From CAKSHC01 sp045631845 (GTDB lineage: Bacteria; Bacillota; Clostridia; Oscillospirales; UMGS1783), in contig JAZQVM010000022.1 of the NCBI GenBank assembly GCA_045631845.1, forward strand, positions 1 to 22,849: DNA of 22,849 bases. The letters are read 5' to 3'. This document shows positions 20,347 to 22,849 of this stretch, in pieces; the first letter of the stretch is position 1; each line of letters starts with the position of its first letter. The translations under genes were made by a program, and so were the position numbers. The notes below the pieces were generated by a model. It saw nothing but the letters and a program-made list of their open reading frames with translations. It was not told where the DNA came from and searched no databases.

Positions 20347-22849
20347 ATGAGTCACAAGTATGTTTACCTGTTCTCTGAGGGTGACGCTTCGATGCGTGAG
20401 CTGCTCGGAGGCAAAGGTGCAAACCTGGCCGAGATGACCAAGATCGGTCTTCCTGTTCCGCAGGGTTTCACCGTATCCACCGAAGCCTGCACTCAGTATT
20501 ATGAGGACGGCAGAAAGATCAATGCTGACATCCAGGCACAGATCATGGAGCACATCGACAAAATGGAAGGCATCACCGGTAAGAAATTCGGTGATAAGGA
20601 GAATCCGCTTCTCGTTTCCGTTCGTTCGGGTGCCCGTGCTTCCATGCCCGGTATGATGGATACCATTCTCAACCTCGGACTGAATGAGGAAGTTGTTGAG
20701 ACCATGGCCGCTAAGTCGGGCAACCCCCGCTGGGCCTATGACTGCTATCGTCGTTTCATCCAGATGTACTCCGACGTTGTTATGGAAGTCGGCAAAAAGT
20801 ACTTCGAGGAACTCATCGACAAGATGAAGGAAGAAAAGGGCGTTACGCAGGACGTTGAGCTGACCGCTGAGGATCTGAAGGTTCTGGCTGAGCAGTTCAA
20901 GGCTGAGTACAAGAACAAGATCGGCAAGGACTTCCCGTCTGATCCGAAGGAGCAGCTGATGGGCGCTGTCGAGGCCGTTTTCCGTTCTTGGGACAACCCT
21001 CGTGCCAACGTTTACCGTCGTGACAACGATATCCCCTATTCTTGGGGTACTGCCGTTAACGTGCAGATGATGGCCTTTGGTAACATGGGCGACAACTGCG
21101 GTACCGGCGTTGCCTTCACCCGTGATCCGGCTACCGGTGAACCGGGCCTGATGGGCGAGTTCCTCACCAATGCTCAGGGCGAGGACGTTGTGGCCGGCGT
21201 TCGTACTCCGATGCCGATCGCTGAAATGGCTGATAAATTCCCTGCTGCTTTCGAGCAGTTCCAGCAGGTTTGCGCTACTCTGGAAGATCACTACCGTGAC
21301 ATGCAGGACATGGAGTTCACCGTAGAAGACGGTAAGCTCTACATGCTGCAGACCCGTAACGGTAAGAGAACGGCTAAGGCTGCTCTGAAGATTGCTTGCG
21401 ACCTCGTAGATGAGGGCATGATCGATAAGAAGCAGGCTGTTGCTATGATCGATCCTCGTAACCTCGATACTCTGCTCCATCCCCAGTTTGATGTTAAGGC
21501 CCTCAAGGCCGCTACTCCGGCCGGCCGTGGCTTGGGCGCTTCTCCGGGCGCTGCCTGCGGTAAGGTTGTCTTCACTGCGGAAGATGCCGAGGCTTGGAAT
21601 AACCGTGGCGAGAAGGTTATCCTCGTTCGTCTGGAAACCTCTCCGGAAGATATCACCGGTATGAAGGCTTCTCAGGGGATCCTGACCGTTCGTGGCGGCA
21701 TGACTTCTCACGCCGCTGTTGTTGCTCGTGGCATGGGTACCTGCTGTGTATCCGGTTGCGGCGAGATCATCATGGATGAGGAGAACAAGAAGTTCACTCT
21801 GTCCGGCAAGACCTATAACGAAGGCGATTTCATCTCCATCGATGGTTCTACCGGTTGCATTTATGACGGCATCATCCCCACCGTTGACGCTGAGATCGCC
21901 GGTGAGTTTGGCCGCATTATGGCTTGGGCCGATGAGTTCCGTACTCTGAAGGTCCGCACCAACGCTGACACTCCGGCCGACGCGAAGAAGGCTCGTGAGC
22001 TGGGCGCTGAGGGTATCGGTCTGTGCCGTACCGAGCATATGTTCTTCGAGGCTGAGCGTATCGCCGCTTTCCGTGAGATGATCTGTGCTGACACCGTTGA
22101 AGAGCGTGAGACCGCTCTCGAGAAGATCCTGCCCTATCAGCAGGGTGACTTTGAGAAGCTGTACGAGGCTCTGGAAGGCAACCCCGTTTGCATCCGTTTC
22201 CTCGATCCGCCTCTGCATGAGTTCGTTCCCACCGAAGAAGCTGACATCGCCGCTCTGGCCGCTGCTCAGAACAAGACGGTTGAGGACATCAAGAACATCA
22301 TCACTTCTCTGCATGAGTTCAACCCCATGATGGGTCACCGTGGCTGCCGTCTGGCCGTCACCTATCCTGAAATCGCCAAGATGCAGACCAGCGCTGTTAT
22401 CCGCGCTGCCATCAATGTCAAGAAGGCTCATCCCGATTGGAACCTCGTTCCCGAGATCATGATCCCGCTGACCGGCGAAGTGAAGGAAATGAAGTACGTT
22501 AAGGATGTCGTTGTGGCTACTGCTGACGCTGAGATCGCTGCCGCCGGTTCCGATCTGAAGTACGAAGTTGGTACCATGATGGAGATCCCCCGTGCTTGCC
22601 TGACTGCTGATGAGATTGCTAAGGAAGCTGAATTCTTCTGCTTCGGTACGAACGACCTGACCCAGATGACCTTCGGTTTCTCTCGTGATGACGCCGGCAA
22701 GTTCCTGAGCGCTTATTACGATTGCAAGATCTATGAGAACGATCCGTTTGCTAAGCTGGATCAGACCGGTGTCGGTCAGCTCATGGAGATGGCCGTTGCC
22801 AAGGGCAAGGCTACCCGTCCGGCTATCCACTGCGGTATCTGCGGTGAGC
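20347..22849 (+). CDS. ppdK: Pyruvate, phosphate dikinase (3' end missing)
   Basis: The frame is open from ATG 20347 to the right edge, giving 834 residues of an expected 870-880. PPDK interconverts pyruvate, ATP and phosphate with PEP, AMP and pyrophosphate; in clostridia it often serves glycolysis or PEP supply. The N-terminal nucleotide-binding domain begins with LLGGKGANLAEM and contains SVRSGARASMPGMMDT. The swivelling phosphohistidine domain has GGMTSHAAVVARG with the catalytic His at residue 455, the same number as in the Clostridium symbiosum enzyme. The PEP/pyruvate barrel has GLCRTEHMFF, GHRGCRL and FGTNDLTQMTFG, and ends at CGICGE, where Cys832 is the likely catalytic Cys. Only the last roughly 40 residues are cut off. 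No gene shares its transcript within the window. Confidence 0.97.
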   Translation, partial: MSHKYVYLFSEGDASMRELLGGKGANLAEMTKIGLPVPQGFTVSTEACTQYYEDGRKINADIQAQIMEHIDKMEGITGKKFGDKENPLLVSVRSGARASMPGMMDTILNLGLNEEVVETMAAKSGNPRWAYDCYRRFIQMYSDVVMEVGKKYFEELIDKMKEEKGVTQDVELTAEDLKVLAEQFKAEYKNKIGKDFPSDPKEQLMGAVEAVFRSWDNPRANVYRRDNDIPYSWGTAVNVQMMAFGNMGDNCGTGVAFTRDPATGEPGLMGEFLTNAQGEDVVAGVRTPMPIAEMADKFPAAFEQFQQVCATLEDHYRDMQDMEFTVEDGKLYMLQTRNGKRTAKAALKIACDLVDEGMIDKKQAVAMIDPRNLDTLLHPQFDVKALKAATPAGRGLGASPGAACGKVVFTAEDAEAWNNRGEKVILVRLETSPEDITGMKASQGILTVRGGMTSHAAVVARGMGTCCVSGCGEIIMDEENKKFTLSGKTYNEGDFISIDGSTGCIYDGIIPTVDAEIAGEFGRIMAWADEFRTLKVRTNADTPADAKKARELGAEGIGLCRTEHMFFEAERIAAFREMICADTVEERETALEKILPYQQGDFEKLYEALEGNPVCIRFLDPPLHEFVPTEEADIAALAAAQNKTVEDIKNIITSLHEFNPMMGHRGCRLAVTYPEIAKMQTSAVIRAAINVKKAHPDWNLVPEIMIPLTGEVKEMKYVKDVVVATADAEIAAAGSDLKYEVGTMMEIPRACLTADEIAKEAEFFCFGTNDLTQMTFGFSRDDAGKFLSAYYDCKIYENDPFAKLDQTGVGQLMEMAVAKGKATRPAIHCGICGE

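Noticed and set aside
20023..22830. A 935-codon open frame on the - strand opposite ppdK
   Set aside because: ppdK on the + strand is a full family match with catalytic residues. The antisense frame is open because of codon bias and has no recognisable domain or ribosome binding site.

Overview
The window looks like an ordinary, well-organised chromosomal segment of an anaerobic Gram-positive bacterium of the class Clostridia, most likely in or near the Oscillospiraceae/Ruminococcaceae. This is inferred from strong AGGAGG-type ribosome binding sites, many ferredoxin-type iron-sulfur proteins, a DUF1292 protein, pyruvate phosphate dikinase, an archaeal/eukaryotic-type prolyl-tRNA synthetase with a zinc domain, and a moderately GC-rich genome with AT-rich intergenic DNA. 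No transposase, integrase, phage gene, CRISPR array, tRNA or rRNA was seen.

Region 1 (1-6392, + strand) is the most interesting part. It is a tightly spaced operon cut by the left window edge: a partial protein with two [4Fe-4S] motifs, an AsrA/HydB-like iron-sulfur protein, an AsrB/HydG-like FAD/NAD(P)H reductase with a C-terminal [2Fe-2S] motif, an SdhB/FrdB-like iron-sulfur subunit, an SdhA/FrdA-like flavoprotein and an AAE-family (AspT/YidE/YbjL) permease, closed by an intrinsic terminator. There is no membrane anchor. The flavoprotein keeps the dicarboxylate-site residues but has Asn where fumarate reductases carry the His that binds FAD covalently. My reading is a soluble, NAD(P)H-driven fumarate-reductase-like electron chain coupled to a C4-dicarboxylate or amino-acid exchanger.

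Region 2 (6403-8819) holds a DUF4153-type membrane protein and a DUF1292 protein in one operon. A roughly 196-nt structured RNA follows (possibly 6S RNA), with its own long terminator hairpin.

Region 3 (8800-13647) has a divergent promoter pair. On the - strand is a D-Ala-D-Ala carboxypeptidase lipoprotein whose near-consensus promoter predicts a leaderless mRNA. On the + strand is the operon proS-metY-metA, which joins prolyl-tRNA synthetase to the acetyl-homoserine route of methionine synthesis. A bidirectional terminator ends it.

Region 4 (13649-20050, - strand) is the operon prs-pth-mfd-aldo/keto reductase: PRPP synthetase, peptidyl-tRNA hydrolase, transcription-repair coupling factor and a ferredoxin-tailed aldo/keto reductase. 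It is preceded by a roughly 190-nt leader that contains a terminator-like structure ending in a U-run.

Region 5 (20269-22849, + strand) is ppdK (pyruvate, phosphate dikinase), cut by the right edge just after its catalytic cysteine.
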